Shown piece after piece: positions 35,374-35,560 of a stretch of 35,560 nt of DNA. Position numbers and translations under genes: made by a program. The DNA comes from Polyangiaceae bacterium. GTDB lineage: Bacteria > Myxococcota_A > Polyangia > Polyangiales > Polyangiaceae. The notes beneath the pieces are model-generated. The model ran no database searches. It was given only the letters and a program-made list of their open reading frames with translations, and was not told where the DNA came from. The stretch spans positions 1 to 35,560 of the forward strand of contig WQYX01000042.1 of NCBI GenBank assembly GCA_009781005.1, read 5' to 3'. The number at the start of each line of letters is the position of its first letter. Position 1 is the stretch's first letter.

Positions 35374-35560
35374 TGCACGGAGTCCACGAAGTGAACGCAG
35401 TGCAGTGAGAGCGACGAAGCGAAGTGAACAGCCTTAACCCGGATCATTCATGACGCGATTTCTGCAGACGGCCGAGACCGCAGCGAGAAGGGCGCACGCC
35501 GCATCGCAGGACCGAGGCGTACTGTATGTACGCCGCAGGTCCGACAAAAGCCGTACGACC

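Overview
The window reads as chromosome of a high-GC delta-type bacterium, most likely a myxobacterium (Myxococcota, Polyangia-like). This is inferred from the act (alternative complex III)-SCO-caa3 oxidase supercluster, an RCC1-type repeat relic, an OmpA-fused ABC binding protein, a glycine-rich RRM protein and the GC-rich codon use. The genus cannot be fixed from the sequence.

Region 1 (396-6344) is an RNA-repair island. rtcR (sigma-54 activator), a Ro60/Rsr gene and a structured RNA lie on the minus strand; rtcB (RNA ligase) and rtcA (RNA 3'-phosphate cyclase) diverge on the plus strand. The RNA at 396-521 is the most striking object in the window. It has a near-perfect tRNA acceptor stem, D arm and T arm, but its anticodon arm is replaced by a long hairpin carrying a GCCGAAG motif opposite CCUUG, which resembles the Ro60-binding site of Y RNAs. 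I read it as a tRNA-shaped Y RNA with its ends in the acceptor stem. A good sigma-54 promoter lies before rtcB and fixes its start; a weaker one lies before Ro60. Both have GATAA-type boxes upstream.

Region 2 (about 6341-9900) is a lower-GC accessory patch: a MITE-like inverted repeat, two tandem paralogous lipoproteins of unknown function, an RCC1 repeat fragment, a decayed ADP-ribosylglycohydrolase and a small toxin-antitoxin pair with a shortened toxin.

Region 3 (10072-18487) is a tightly packed run of nine genes: a coiled-coil protein, PspA, a membrane-anchored ABC binding protein fused to an OmpA-like peptidoglycan-binding domain, ABC permease, ABC ATPase, a membrane/coiled-coil protein, a large AAA+ ATPase, a TerB-like protein and a lipoprotein. 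It looks like an envelope-stress or membrane-maintenance system that I cannot match to a characterised one.

Region 4 (18702-32303) encodes respiration: alternative complex III (actA-F), an unknown anchored protein, a SCO copper chaperone and a caa3-type cytochrome oxidase (ctaC-F). Several junctions overlap as ATGA. Quinol electrons would pass through complex III and the cytochrome domain of CtaC to oxygen.

Region 5 (32357-35560) holds a divergent glycosyltransferase pair, an RRM RNA-binding protein, a 105-bp palindromic element, a bidirectional terminator and a possible tRNA 3' fragment.
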